NCBI GenBank assembly: GCA_900660155.1
Contig: CABFPE010000410.1
Coordinates: 634,605-698,604 of the forward strand
Direction: 5' to 3'
Source of the DNA: Hofstenia miamia
Lineage: Eukaryota > Xenacoelomorpha > Acoela > Hofsteniidae
Length of the DNA stretch: 64,000 bases
How positions within the stretch are numbered: position 1 is the stretch's first letter; every line of letters begins with the position of its first letter. The translations under genes were made by a program, and so were the position numbers. Below the pieces are notes generated by a model that worked only from the letters and a program-made list of their open reading frames with translations, ran no database searches and was not told the DNA's origin. Shown piece by piece: positions 12,141 to 24,542 of the stretch.

Positions 12141-13360
12141 ACACACAATTTTTGTAGAAAGACTAATTTTGAATTTTATAATGGACAATGATTCATTTGG
12201 CATAAACCTCAATAATTGATGCTAAAGCAATGACACATTTTCTTAATAGTCAGTTATTTTACTTTTGTGTGTTAAGAGGTTACTGACATTGTTTAATTTT
12301 CTGCTACTGTTCCAACAATAAATATTGGAAATGTTTGTAATAATTTGTCTCAATGCAATCATTTGGAATTTTGGTGAATTAATAAAGATAAGATAAGATA
12401 TTCTTTATGATTGATATTAGGCGTGAGCACAAATAAAATGGTGTTCTAGTACATGAAACTACAAAAGTTATGAAATATAAATGCATACACAATACAAAAC
12501 AATGACGATCACGTCAATTGCCTGATTTGAACCATATATAAGGGGAGAATTTGAAAGTTTCCTAAAATATCGGATGTTTTATTGAAAAGTAGTTAATAAT
12601 TTCACGTATTCCAGACAGAAAAAATTTTTAAAACAAATGTTCAACATTTACGGTGTGTCCATAGAAGAAAAAAAAATTTTTTTCAGAAATTAAACATTAT
12701 TATATTGATCGCAACTCTGAAACCTTTTAAATGGCGGTTAGTTGAGTAGTCCTGTTTGCAATATTTAAAACCTCTTTTGAATTCAATTAATTCTTTTCTA
12801 GAATTATAGAAATAGCCTCTGTATAGAGTACATTGCCATAATAAAAGTGAGTTAACCCTATCTCAGCCAACCTTTTTTCACTTTTATAGTTGAGGGGGTT
12901 CTCTCATGAAATCAAGTCTATTCATCATCAAGCAGCCAAACTTGGCAGGAATATAGCTTACATATTACTGAAAACTAAGAAAACGAAAAAATTAATATTC
13001 TAGGCTCTGACTTCATGATCAGTGTTGAAGTCAAAACATTTGCCTGGAATGCCAAAACATTTGGAAAATATGTTCCAAGACCACAACAATACTAATATTT
13101 GGCAAGGTGGGAGCGCAGTGATAAACTGAACACATTGAAATTATTAGATATCCTGACCTGACGTCCTGAAACGAGTTTATCAATGAAGATAGCAATAAAA
13201 ATAGTAACTTTTTTAAGAATGTTTTTGTATAACTAGAAAAATAACAAATTTGATTCCTATTTTTAGAGATTTGTTTTGTTAACAAAATTTTAGGAAAATA
13301 CAAAAAATGATGGCCAAGTCTTTTTTTCAAATTATGAGTACATGTATATAATTTGAATCT
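12141..13360. other. AT-rich intron DNA, possible LINE 3' tail
   Basis: No gene. At about 12380-12400 the sequence AATAAAGATAAGATAAGATA resembles the short-repeat 3' tail of a + strand CR1/Jockey-type LINE, but no coding part is visible before it. Confidence 0.35.
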
Positions 13361-13700
13361 AGAGATGGTGCTGAGGAAGCACCACTATATCGTAATAAAT
13401 ATAAAACATTATCTCCGTTCTACCAAATTCATCTGCATATGCTATCTATCTTATTTAAATTCGAATCTCTACAAACATCTCTCCTTTTCCTTAATGACTA
13501 TATTAAATTAAATGAACGACCGCAAAAATGTTTGTGTTTAGATAAAAATTATAATGGCTTTCATCATATATCAATTAAATTGTGGAATAATTTAGATTAT
13601 GAAACGCGAATAGAAAAACTCTATAAAAAGTTTAGAAAAAATTGAAACAATTTCTTCTAATAAAACAGCATACATTAGGGGATGGTAATACACTTCATGC
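13361..13700 (+). pseudogene. LINE ORF2 C-terminal fragment
   Basis: The open stretch 13439-13645 ends with HHISIKLWNNLDYETR followed by a lysine-rich KFRKN tail. This is the wording of the extreme C-terminus of CR1/Jockey-type LINE ORF2, where WNxLPxxIR is followed by FKxxLK. No RT core is left. Confidence 0.6.
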
Positions 13701-14858
13701 ATTCGAAACATACATCCAACATTGAGCACCTGCACAAACATTTACTCAAACATTGATTATATTATTATATATTGTACATATTAATTTGTAGTTAATTTGT
13801 TTTATTTTTTTGACATTTGTTAGTTTGTAGATTTTTGTATACATATATTGCGCAATATATTTGCTCTGACTCTATTTCATCGATACTACTGAAATGTGTA
13901 AAATTTGTTATAGGAATGAATCAAAATCTTGACGATGTCAGTTTATGTATTAAAGAAACTATTCTTAAGAATGGTTGGCTAAGGACAACTTATCAATGCT
14001 CGTATCGAATAAAATATAAGTGCTCAGCCTTGATGTACGTATACGCAAAGGGCGCTAAAAAGACGTAAATGTAGGATTTCTGTTTAACCCATTCACACTG
14101 ACTTTTTATGCAGTGTGCTAGATTAATTGAACAAAAAACACTTAAAGTGCTTTCGTGCTCACTACTGTATTATGCTTCAATGTGATCTTGAATTCCAACC
14201 AAAATATCCTGTTTTTAGTCTTCACAGTAAATTGAAGTAATTAATGTTAAGTTATAGATTATTTTTACCAATAATTATTGTATAATACTAGTCAGTAGTT
14301 GTGGTGTGTGCACCAAAGCCGTAGATAATGCAATTTGAATTTTAAAGTAGCTAAATAACACGGTGTGAATTTAGTTGATTGAATTTTTTCGCTGATTTCA
14401 GTCAATTTTGTAACGAGAATTACGAATTTGAATGTCATTTTACATGTAAAACCATACTTTTTGAGTAATTTGTATCCTAAATTTTAAAAAGCATGCATAT
14501 CATTACTTTGTTCAGTTGATATCTAGGACTACTTACGCATCGGACCATTGAAATTATACTTTCTCTGCTATTATTTTCCAACAATAACTTATTAAACCCA
14601 GTCTCACTATCGTGACGAGTCACATTGGGTATCAGGATGAGAAAAAATTTTATTTACATACTTTCATGCATCTTGAATAATACATAACGACCATGCTTTG
14701 TGCATATGACAACATTACTCATGTCTTCTCTGGAAGTAGTATCTGCTTATAAATGCAAGACGTGTGTGAATCCATTCTGTTACATTTGTTGATACTATAT
14801 TCTGAAAATCAACATATTACAAATAGCCTTCAAAGAACTGGGTCAATATAAGGGTGAG

Positions 14859-16640
14859 ATCTTCAACTATCAAAACATGATCCAACAGTCAACTAAAACA
14901 TTTAGCTTCAAATTTATAAACAAGACTGAATTTGATAAAGTAATTAAAAAATTAGACACTAACATATCTAGCGGCAGTAGTGGCATACCAGTTTTCATAC
15001 TTAAAAAGTATGCCAATTTCTTCAGTGAACATTTGTTATTTGCCATCAATTATGCTATAAGATCATCAACTTATCCACAAATATTAAAAAAAGCTGACAT
15101 AACACCGATTTTTAAAAAAGGAGATCCAACGATCTGCAGTAACTATAGGCCAATCTCCATCACTAGTCCAATATCCAAAGTTTTCGAAAAGCTGTTGTCC
15201 AACCAAATAAACCACTTTCTAAGAGAGAACAACAATAGCTCCAAAGCAATTTGGTTTTAAAAGTGGTTCAAATACGAGTGACGCTCTACTGACGCTGATT
15301 GAAAAGACACGTTATCATATGAATGAGGGTGTATGTAGTTCCGTTGCACTTCTAGACCTCAGTAAGGCTTTCGATAGCTTAAATTTTCCAATTCTTGATA
15401 GCAAGCTCCAAACATACGGATTTGACGCAAGTTCCAGAATGCTTATAAATAGTTTCTTAGCAAATCGTCAACAGCGGGTAAAGGTCAATAACATATTTTC
15501 AAATTATACGACTACCAATAAAGGAGTACCACAAGGAACTGTGCTAGGCCCAATAATGTTCAACATTTATGTAAATGATATCATTTCCCATGCCAAAGAC
15601 TGTGAAATAATACAATATGCGGATGACATTTGTCTTATAAGCCGCCATGAAAATCCATCTATCGCCACTGAGACTCTTTCTAAAAGCATGGAAAGCGTCT
15701 TCTCATATCTGCAACAAAACAAACTTACCATCAATAAAGATAAAACACAATTCATCATCATTTCCAACAAAAAACAAAATAAAGATAAAGAAATCGAACT
15801 CGAATTGAACTCAGAAACTAAAATACGGAATATGAAGGCGGTAAAGTACTTGGGAGTAACGCTGGATGGTGGTTTCAAATTTAACGAGTTCGTTCAACAG
15901 AAAGTGAGAAGAATGTCCGCTGCTATTCAATATCTAAAGCAAATAAGGAAAATTACTCAGGATAAAGAAGTTATACATGCATTGGTGTTGTCGCAGTATA
16001 TGTATGCATGTGAATTGCTAAACGATATTGATATCGCAAATCAGCAAAAGTTAAATAGAGTATTTAACTGGTGTATTTGCACTATGTTTAAAATTGACAA
16101 AAATCAAACAGGTAACACGATAAAACGTTTATCAATATTATCGCCTTTATATGTTACCAAATATATCAGCTTAATTAGAATGTTTAAGATTATACAATCA
16201 AACAATGTAATAAAAAAATTTACAAAAGTAAACTCACGAACAAATAAGTGTATAAATAACGTCAGAGTAAAAAATAAATGGTGGAAAGGTGCCTTCACTA
16301 CGAAAGCAATTAAAATGTGGAACACACTAGAACCAAGCATTCGAAATGCAAAAACAATAACATCATTTAAAAAACTCTTAAAAGAAAATCTATTAGCCAA
16401 TCAATACAATTTAGGATACTCTATAAGGAATAATACGTGGCGCAATTTTTTAAGTTCTTAATGTATATATGTGTGTGTTGTGTATTATTTATTTATTTTT
16501 TTATTGTTTTTTTTAATTTGTAAAGTAGCTTTTTTTAGTCTTTGTATATATAATGTTGTACATATTTAGTATTTTTGTAAATATTATGTGTATACAATCA
16601 TGTGTATACAAGACTAAAAGTTATAATACAGCTATTGAAG
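14859..16640 (+). mobile_element. 5'-truncated non-LTR retrotransposon (LINE), best copy
   Basis: A 1.78-kb LINE tail: RT-containing ORF2 end, then a T- and A-rich 3' UTR ending ACAGCTATTGAAG. It is flanked by near-perfect 13-bp target-site duplications, ATATAAGGGTGAG (14846-14858) and ATATAGGGGTGAG (16641-16653), differing at one base. Truncation at the 5' end removed the endonuclease and the beginning of ORF2, as is usual for target-primed insertion. The family also occurs at 1-2448. Confidence 0.92.
14877..16461 (+). pseudogene. LINE reverse transcriptase ORF2 (partial, one frameshift)
   Basis: It reads as RT from the NYRPIS fingers (about 15140-15170) through the catalytic palm to a C-terminal domain. 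The downstream frame has LDLSKAFD with a catalytic Asp (residue 13 counted from ATG 15319), GVPQGTVLGP (69-78) and YADD (100-103), then a YLGVTLDGG-type thumb motif and the C-terminal WNTLEPSIRN. One extra base near 15228-15235 moves the first part (14877-15260) into another frame; otherwise both parts are open, which is consistent with a fairly recent insertion. RT copies the element RNA at the nicked target. This copy cannot act alone because the endonuclease is absent. Confidence 0.9.
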
Positions 16641-17449
16641 ATATAGGGGTGAGGCAAACGAAATATTCTGAAGCATATTAAATATCTTGGGTATTGAATT
16701 TTGTCACCGTAGCAATATATTCCAGCTGCCATACTATGTTAAAGTTCTGGCTAGTTAAAAATCACCAACTTTTGTCATTTTCTATTCTTCATGTTTATCA
16801 TGAATTGAGAAACCACAATAGCGACGGTTATTTTCTTTCTTGAAAAAGGAGTTTTCTTGCATACCCTGCTATCGCCTCATCTTGTGAACGTGTACCTTGC
16901 AGCATTTATCTTCAATAATTAAATGTCCTGATACTTAAGTACACATGTCTAACCTACAAAAAAATTCAATGAACACGTGAGCGAATCTGATAGTGGATTT
17001 TCTAACACAAATTCTCAAAATCTTCATTACTCTTCTCAAAAGGATTTGAATTCATTAGTTGCAAGGCTAAGTCTTAACATGAGACAAACTGTAATTTTCT
17101 TTGCTAAATTGAGGAAATGAGATATTATTAGTGATGATTTCTACTAAACTTCATTTTCTGAAATGTCAATGTCAATTGAATGTATTTCTGAAAAATTTTG
17201 GTTGTGTAGTGAAAATAATGCATAATTATGCCAACTACTCAAGAGAATTTCTATATGAATGGTTTTATCTAGAAGATATTGAAATCTGCAGATTTGGGAG
17301 TATTATTTGGCCTCATATAGCTTCTGTAGGCTCAGATCAATGAAAGCAGTTTATTTATATATATATATATTTATATTGCTATCCCATTGATTTTTTAATC
17401 AATAATCAGTAACCGCAAATGTAATTGAAGGAAATTGATGCACATATTA

Positions 17450-18211
17450 CAGGGTGTCCATGAAATATTTGCCAAAATAAAAGGCTAATAAATCGTATCT
17501 ACATTATTCAATGGATGTAATTACGCTATGGTCTTGTCGCTAATATGTGGGGATTCGATTTTTTGTTCAAATGCTTCACCTTTCATTTGGATTTTCAAAT
17601 TAATTATTTAAAAATCGTTCAGAATCAGTTTGCATTTAATTTAAAATGGATCTTGAACTTTCCGATAAAATTTTGCTTTTGGAATGTTATATTATTGGTG
17701 GAAAGTCAATCACCACTGCCATACGAGCTTTCTGCACTGAAAAGCGGATAAAAAATAAAAGAGAAACGTTTCAAAATCTTTTGGAATTGTGCTTTTCAAT
17801 AATTCTGATCGAGTACTCTTTTTGAGTGATCTTCTCAATTGCTACTGTAATGATTACTCTGTTTATTGTTTTGCCTACACAAAAATAAAATGTGTGTAAT
17901 TTAGCGAAAGTTAATGATACTTTTTCGTATCCACAACATTACATTTGATTGAATAATTGGATAACCAATTGGATGCATATTTGATTGAATAGTGAATAAA
18001 CAAAATCAGATAGAAATAGAAATTAGGGTAAATTAGATGTCCATTTCCCAAGTTTTCTCCGTAAATCAAACTAAAAATGAAGCATGTAATATAAGCAAAA
18101 ATCCAAATCCCCACACATAATAAGCAAGATAAGAACGTTACCATACTCATAAAACCATTTTCCTATGAATTATTAGCTTTTAATTTTGGCAAGTATTTAA
18201 TGGACACCCTG
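17450..18211 (+). mobile_element. Internally deleted mariner-type transposon
   Basis: The ends are inverted repeats of about 40 bp beginning CAGGGTGTCCAT and continuing with TGCCAAAAT on both sides. TA lies directly outside each end (17448-17449 and 18212-18213), the target site of the Tc1/mariner superfamily. The length is 762 bp, about half a complete element. A transposase N-terminal helix-turn-helix relic is still readable at 17647-17790; the catalytic domain is gone. Confidence 0.9.
17647..17790 (+). pseudogene. Mariner transposase N-terminal HTH fragment
   Basis: From ATG 17647 the frame reads MDLELSDKILLLECY, then GGKSITTAIRAFCTEKR. This is the first helix-turn-helix of mariner-like transposases, which binds the terminal repeats. 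The frame decays after about 45 residues and no DDE/D catalytic region follows. Confidence 0.6.
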
Positions 18212-18264
18212 TATAAATATTTTACCATACTCATAAAACCGAGAGAAGCTATAGTAGTTCAAAA

Positions 18265-18545
18265 ACAACAACAGCAATTAAATAAGAATGATAACAACCA
18301 AAGCGAAAATCAAAAAACGAAAAACGGAATTGAAATGTTTCATTTTTTATTATTCGTTTTAATTTTTCATTTTTCAATTTTTGTTTTTTTTTTGAAAAGT
18401 TTTAAAAATGGAAATTGGCAAAATGAAATTTGAAAAGCAAAACTGAAAAATGGGTATTTCCGTTTTTCAATTTCAATTTTCATTTAATCTTTCCAAATGA
18501 TCAAAATGAAAAATGAAAAACGGAATTGAATTGGCCACCTGGTAC
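18265..18545. repeat. GAAAAACGGAATTGAAA-type inverted low-complexity repeat
   Basis: Several copies of AAAAACGGAATTGAA and its complement (CCGTTTTTCAATTTC) alternate, so the stretch can fold on itself. No target duplication was found. It is possibly the core of a degraded MITE. Confidence 0.5.
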
Positions 18546-18929
18546 CTGCATAGTAAACGCGTCCATGCGCTATTGAATTCGCCTGATGAATTCCTCAAGT
18601 TGAACCAGTGTAAACGGGGCATTATTTTCCTGCTCACAAAGTCGAATTGTCTTGTTTACTACAGATGATATTTTTTGATGAGTTAATCGTTTTAATTTAA
18701 TCCTCATATGCAAAGTTTACAAAAGAAATGTCTACATAATGACATGCGTTTATTTTAACATAAAAAACGACATGATTATTAATTCCATAAACTAGCTAAT
18801 TTTAAATTTTACAGTCGAAATATACTCTGAAAACGAATGCAATTATAGCTTAGAATTGTTTATTTATCTTTGAAGGTGATAATTACTAGAAAGTTGGATA
18901 ATTATTTCTCCAACAAAAAAGTTGGTCGG

Positions 18930-19155
18930 AGCACCCTTCTACACTAACAACTTTTATCATTTAATTACATAACGACTAAAGTTAGCGAAAGGGGTGCTAC
19001 ACGAACAATTTTTATTGTCCGATTTTTGTTGGTCCGAACGAACAACTTTAGTTTAGATAATTTCTCCCGATTTTAGTTGGAGAAGTGGGGTGCTACACGA
19101 ACGATTTTCATTGGCCAACAAAAATTGGTAACAAAAGTTTTTAGTTTAGCATGGG
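18930..19155. repeat. Composite inverted and direct repeat with GGGGTGCTACACGAAC motif
   Basis: GGGGTGCTACACGAAC followed by an ATTTTNATTG-like string occurs at 18991-19018 and again at 19087-19114. The opposite strand form GAGCACCC...CTAACAAC lies at about 18928-18958 and pairs with 18975-18999. The right end TTTAGCATGGGC resembles the end of the small insert at 5045-5165. It is probably two nested or tandem copies of one MITE family. Confidence 0.6.
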
Positions 19156-19449
19156 CTTTAAATCCTTAGAATTATTAATTACAGAAATTATACGACATTT
19201 AATATTCAATGGCACTATTAGGTTATGCACTTATATTGATTAACAAAGGACGACTTTTTTGCACTTCCGTGCAGTGTGCATAACTGACCTTTTTTCTGAA
19301 TTATAGTGTATTTACAATAATATTTTAGTAAAATAATTATGGTAATTGTCATGTGCTTTCACAGCTAAAGATTTGAGAAACTCTCAGAAAAAATTAGCTG
19401 ACCAGTATGATTGGAGATGCATACCTCAAAGTAAGCAGTTTTGACCAGT

Positions 19450-20760
19450 GAAGTAAAATTAAGGCTGACCAGATTCGGTTCGTGAACAGTCTGGACTGTT
19501 CCGGTGTCAGTACTGACCGGCTTCTACCTCTGCTTGAAATTATGTGAAATATTCAAGAAGCAGTTGGCTGTAAAGGAGCCTGTCCAGCAGTCTTCATTTC
19601 TCAGATACAAACATCTTAATAGCACTGTGCATGAAGTTTTTATGAAATTCACTAAGGATTATGATTATGCTTAAATTACCGGTGATAATGAACATGCTGA
19701 AAAACTTTATGTTGGGGAAATTTCTGATCATTTAATGTCGGCTATCATAGTCATGAAGATGATAAATTACTTTACATCTCATTTGATTCTGAGGACATTA
19801 GCGGAACTTGATGATTTTTGAAAATATCTTAATAGCATTGGTTAAATGGATGGTTTCGGTGGGTTTATTAAATAATATGGAAAAAACTGAATTTATTTGG
19901 GTTGTTACTCGGCAAAGGCTGTCACTGGTGTCAATATTCTCTAGCTTATGTATTGATGACTGCTACTTGGAATCTTCAAAGAAGATTAAGAACATTGGTT
20001 GCATTATGAAGCAAAATCTTAATATGACTGACCACATTTTCATTATTGTAAGTCATGCAATTTTTCATTTAAGCAGACTTTGCGCATCCGTAAATTCCAC
20101 GATATAAAATCTGCCCAGCTTTTAGTTGAATCTTGGTAAAATCGCGTCTGGACAAATTCAATTCAATACTAAGTGGCCTGTCCAAATAAAATGCTGAAAA
20201 AACTACGATTTATTCAAAATCGCTGTGCTAGATTTGTATATAGGATGCGACAGGCTGAGCATCTTACGCCCGCCCTCGATACTTCAAACAATAAAATATA
20301 AAAATTCATTATTAGTATGAAAATTACTTCAAGGTATGGCTCTTCCATATATTTCTGACCTGATACACTGTAATAATATGTCTTCTACTTCAAGATAGTG
20401 CGTAGCCAAGAACACACTTATAGTGCCATGTTTTCATCTTTCTTGCGGGGATAGTGCTTTTTGTGCTTATGGACCGAAAGTTTTTAATGGCTTCCAGAAT
20501 CCATTAGGTCAAACAAAACCTTGCCAATTTCTAAATTACATCTCAAACAGCATCTATTTGAGCAAGCTTTGTTGAAAATTTTTTCCAGTGCACTAGAGAG
20601 GTATTGTGCCTGTGTATAGTTGCTGTTGTTGGTTGTTTTTGATAAGGGATGCTCATGAACAGATACATGATTCTCTAGTTCAAATTTTACAAATGTATGT
20701 TCAACTGAGAGGGAATGTGATGACATAGCCTAGAGTAGAGTTTCATTGAGTTTCATTTGT
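19450..20760 (+). pseudogene. Old CR1/L2-like LINE relic
   Basis: A HEDDKLLYIS string at about 19747-19780 is a decayed YADDTQLY catalytic motif. The open stretch 19808-20107 contains NMEKTEFIW, then KKIKNIGCIM and NMTDHI, matching the order NxxKTEF / NLGVxxD / HI of CR1-type RT. From 20110 to about 20600 the frame-shifted remains read LVKSRLDKFNSIL, RCARFVYRM and GPKVFNGFQNPLG, the usual LINE C-terminal order. Many stops are present. It is distinct from the family at 14859-16640. Confidence 0.75.
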
Positions 20761-21472
20761 TAAGTGTTCTTTATTACTTTCGAGCAGTAAATTCGGCTTT
20801 AAAATTTTAATCTAGTTGTTGCCTGATATAAGCACAGCTAAGTACAGCAAAAAGTTTGTTGACAAAATGCCGCAGAGTTCTGTTTCTCCTTTATTTGAAA
20901 CCAGACCACCATTTTGGCAAAAAGCTTAGTTAATCAAGCCAATAATTAAAGTTTAAAATTAATATATTAAAAGAAAATCTAAGGTTTTTGCAATTAGCAA
21001 GAAACTTCCCTAAAATGAAGAATTACTTTCGACTAAGACACACTTAAATTTTTGAAATGATAGAAACTGGTTGCAAAAGTTTTACTGAGTAAATTGCGCA
21101 TTACTAAATTTTTACTTTTTTGAGCTAACTATCTTCTTATCTTTAACTAACTAGATGTTATTTTTATTATTAGACCTCAGGTTTGAGTCAGCTCTATTAA
21201 ATTCATTTTACCCATTCTTTTGAACATACATTTTATTAGCTGTTTTGTTATTGTGGTCTTTGTATCTTTTGTAGTGATTATATTGGCTATACAAGTATTA
21301 ATTCATTTAATAATTGGTTTTGTTATTTTTTGTCTTATTACATTAACCCTACTCCAAATAGGTGGACTTTAAAATATAGTAAGTTCAAATGCTCACTCTT
21401 AGGAGAAAAATGATATTTTTGACGCATGATTGTATTTTGTCATTAGAGTGAAATTCATTTATTTCGTATGTA

Positions 21473-22244
21473 TAGGTCGTTTCGTAATTAGTTTCGTTTC
21501 TTAATCAAAATACATTAACAGCATAAAATCGGACAATATCAGATAAGGTACCTGTCACATATCCACCGTCTGGAGAGTTAGACAATTTGTAGTTTATGTA
21601 AAAAATAAATATATAACATTAATTTTTATAAAATCGGCAGTAATCTGTGCATGCAGTTTGCCACTATATACTGGTAATACAATTATGGATTTCACTGTTG
21701 AAACCATTCATTGTTTAATTGAAACCCACAGAAGATCTAACACGAAATGCACGGAAATTCATCACATTTTATCAACTGCGTGGCCAAACGATTGTCCTTC
21801 TGTTCGCCGCATTCAACATATTGTTAAGGAATTTGAAGATGGCACACGGGTTACCTATTTGCGAGCAAGTAGGCAAGTAAAAGCGACTAGTGTATTAAGG
21901 AGACATAGTATACGGCGGATTGAAGAGTCAATTGAAAAAGACAACAACCTTTCTTTACGTGAGTTAGTTGAAATGTTAGATTTGTCTGAAAGCGTGATAT
22001 AGATCCGTCGAATTCTTAAGGAAAATTTAGAGAAAACTTGGATCGTCACTAGATGGGTTTCTCATCTGCTAACTGAGTAAACAAACAAACGATATGATGC
22101 AACAATTTGAGGATATTATTAGAAACAATGGTAACTGTGTTGTCTAATTGTATTGTTTTTATTTGTTAATAAAAGTGTTGTCTGATTTTATGTTGTTAAT
22201 GCGGTTTTTTAAAAAAATAACGAAACTAATTACGAAACGACCTA
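21473..22244 (+). mobile_element. Internally deleted mariner-superfamily transposon with perfect TIRs
   Basis: AGGTCGTTTCGTAATTAGTT at the left end is matched exactly and inverted at the right end. Counting the flanking TATA the identical inverted ends are 28 bp (21471-21498 and 22219-22246), consistent with TA target duplication. The body of 772 bp carries an open transposase N-terminus. Perfect ends argue for recent movement. Confidence 0.93.
21658..22002 (+). pseudogene. Transposase N-terminal DNA-binding part (deleted catalytic domain)
   Basis: The first in-frame ATG is at 21685. From there 106 codons are open: a first helix-turn-helix (about residues 1-45, with CPSVRRIQHIVKEFEDG) and a second HTH-like part (VLRRHSIRRIEESI...LSLRELVEMLDLS). 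After the stop at 22000-22002 the frame can still be read as TRWVSHLLTE (about 22050-22078), the conserved WVPHLL linker of mariner transposases. The sequence then jumps to the 3' end, so the DDE/D nuclease was lost by internal deletion. Such a product could bind the ends but not cut. Confidence 0.75.
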
Positions 22245-22685
22245 TATTAACTCATTCAATACTAAAATTAATTTCATTGTGGTGGTGTAATTTGTAACTC
22301 CTGTTCAATATATATTTTTTACAACAACGTAAGTTTTTAATTTGATTTCGTCACACACTGTGAATAATTTTGCTTTTTCTATAACAAATAATTTTATTAC
22401 ATGATAGACATTAAATTTTAGATTTAAAATTACCAAATTTCAATCTGTTACTGCATAGTGAACTTTAAATTCTAGAAGGTGAAAAAGAATTGAAAAATAA
22501 TTATCTTCTATATAATACTTTAGTAATATTATTGGCAATAATAATTTTTTAGAAAAAATACTAGATATTTCATTTTCTATTTAAGGTAGGTTTGATAATG
22601 CAACAGAATATTTCCCGGTTTCTTCGGACAAGTATCCACTCGGAATAACATGACTTTCTACACTGTTTAGAGGAACTAACTTTTA

Positions 22686-23740
22686 GGTAAGAATAAGAAT
22701 AGGAAAGTCTTTATTTGAAAAGATCTTGACAGTTATATAACTATTAACTTATCAAATAGCGTCAGAAAAGTATACAAAAGGATATTTACATTAAAATTAA
22801 GCATGACTATTTTTTGCAGCATTGTTACAATGTAATTAGTTACGTGAAATAATGTAATCACTATTATAAAATTTAAATTCCAGCCGAGATTATTCCGATA
22901 TATATTTTTGTTTTAGTAAAAAGTTCTTAACTGCTTTTTAAAAGACTTGAAATTATGTTGTTATTTTAAATAACATTTGAAAGGGTGTTCCAGTTGCTGA
23001 TAGCATTCATTAATAAATGAACGCTTAAAAATATATTTATGAAATTTAATGCAAGCAATTTTTTTTATCTCTTCCCGATATTGGCGTTAAAGTTTGGAAA
23101 TTTAATTAAATTGTAAGACAGTAATTCATTAGCTATCTAAAAGAAGTTTACTACGTTATTAAAAATGATTAGCTTTCTTGGGGGAAGGATATTTACAGTA
23201 ATGTAATTTTTGCTAGAGTTTTTTGACACTTTTTCAGAGCCCATTTAAACTAGGTTTCAAGCTTTTTTATAAAGGAATCATTTAGATTTGTGAATAGCAT
23301 ATTAGCATATCTGAGATGACTAAGAAAATATGCACGAAACATTTTGATTATTGCTGCTGAAGGAAATTGGTCTGGAATGTAAGAAATGTTTTTAATGCAA
23401 CTTTGAATCAAAAGTAACTCTTAAATATCTAAGTATATCAACAGCCTTAATGAAATCATTATTGATATTAGGAGTGTAATTTATTGTGCTGAGAGTTCTA
23501 CTAGAAGGTTGCATTATGCAAAATTTGGTTTTCTTTATGTTAATAGTCAATTTATGCATACTAAAATACTTACACAACTTAATGCAATTTAATTCAATAG
23601 TTTTTACTGTGTTATCAATCGATTTATAAGTACTAAAAATAAAGATATCATCATTAACTTGATAAGATATGATACATTTTGAAATAATGTTTGTTCTGAT
23701 ATTTTTCTTAAAGCTTATTACATTGATACATATGCACAAG
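22686..23740 (-). pseudogene. LINE RT C-terminal half with 3' tail, minus strand
   Basis: The minus-strand frame 23392-23739 reads VNDDIFIFS (decayed YADD), then HKLTINIKKTKFCIM and ILRYLRVTFDSKL, the NxxKT and YLGVxxD motifs of CR1/Jockey RT. Downstream the relic ends at about 22690 in AATAAAGACTTTCCTATTCTTATTCTTA-type repeats, a typical LINE 3' tail. The 5' part is missing. Confidence 0.75.
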
Positions 23741-24498
23741 TTTCTTAAGACAATCCTAGATATACTGGATATATGAGACTTGAGCAGTAGCCAGCTTATG
23801 CTTTTTCTGTTTATGGTGTGACAGCTACTTCTAAAAATGTCATTTTGAGACTAAATTCATGTGCTTTCATTTTTAAATTGATGCTGTGAGTTTTTTATCT
23901 ATTGTATGAAATGTGTTAATTGCCAAAGTGCAGGGTCTCTAAGTATATTGGGTTTCTGTCTTACTTTGAAAATCTAGTTGTAAAAATCAAATCAGTTAAT
24001 ATTTTGACAACCATTAGGTTAGCAGAACACTTTTTAGATAAGGCCATGACTTGTTTCCGAGTTTTTTGGGGTATTATGAAGATACTCTTCAAGGACAATC
24101 TATTATCAATTGAGATTTTATTCATATATTATATGATTCAAACGATACAGCTATATTGATAGTTTGACCTTGAACAAAGAATGAGATTCATATTCTGTAC
24201 AAACTGAGTTGATGCTTTGGCAAGACAGAGTCTGAAGTGCCTGAAGGTAATCAGAAGTCTGAAAAGTCCAAAAGTGAATCAACGAAAAATGTGCGTCCCT
24301 TGCCAAAATTCACAGCAATGATCGAAAAGAAAAAGAGTTCAGTGTAGCAAAACTCTCACTTACACCTGAAATGGAAAATGAAATACAATTGTTGATTAAT
24401 TCTGAGAAAAGTGAATTGGATATATCAGTTTTATCAATCACAATCAATAGAGAAAATATGATTGTTTGTTATTCTTCAATATATATATATAGTGATAT

Positions 24499-24542
<44 letters not shown>

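Noticed and set aside
13831..14068. 83-codon open frame 13817-14068
   Set aside because: No motif, no splice or poly(A) context; probably chance.
17911..18150. Minus-strand hydrophobic open frame resembling a membrane protein
   Set aside because: It lies inside the deleted mariner element, has no motif, and its hydrophobicity follows from AT-rich codons.
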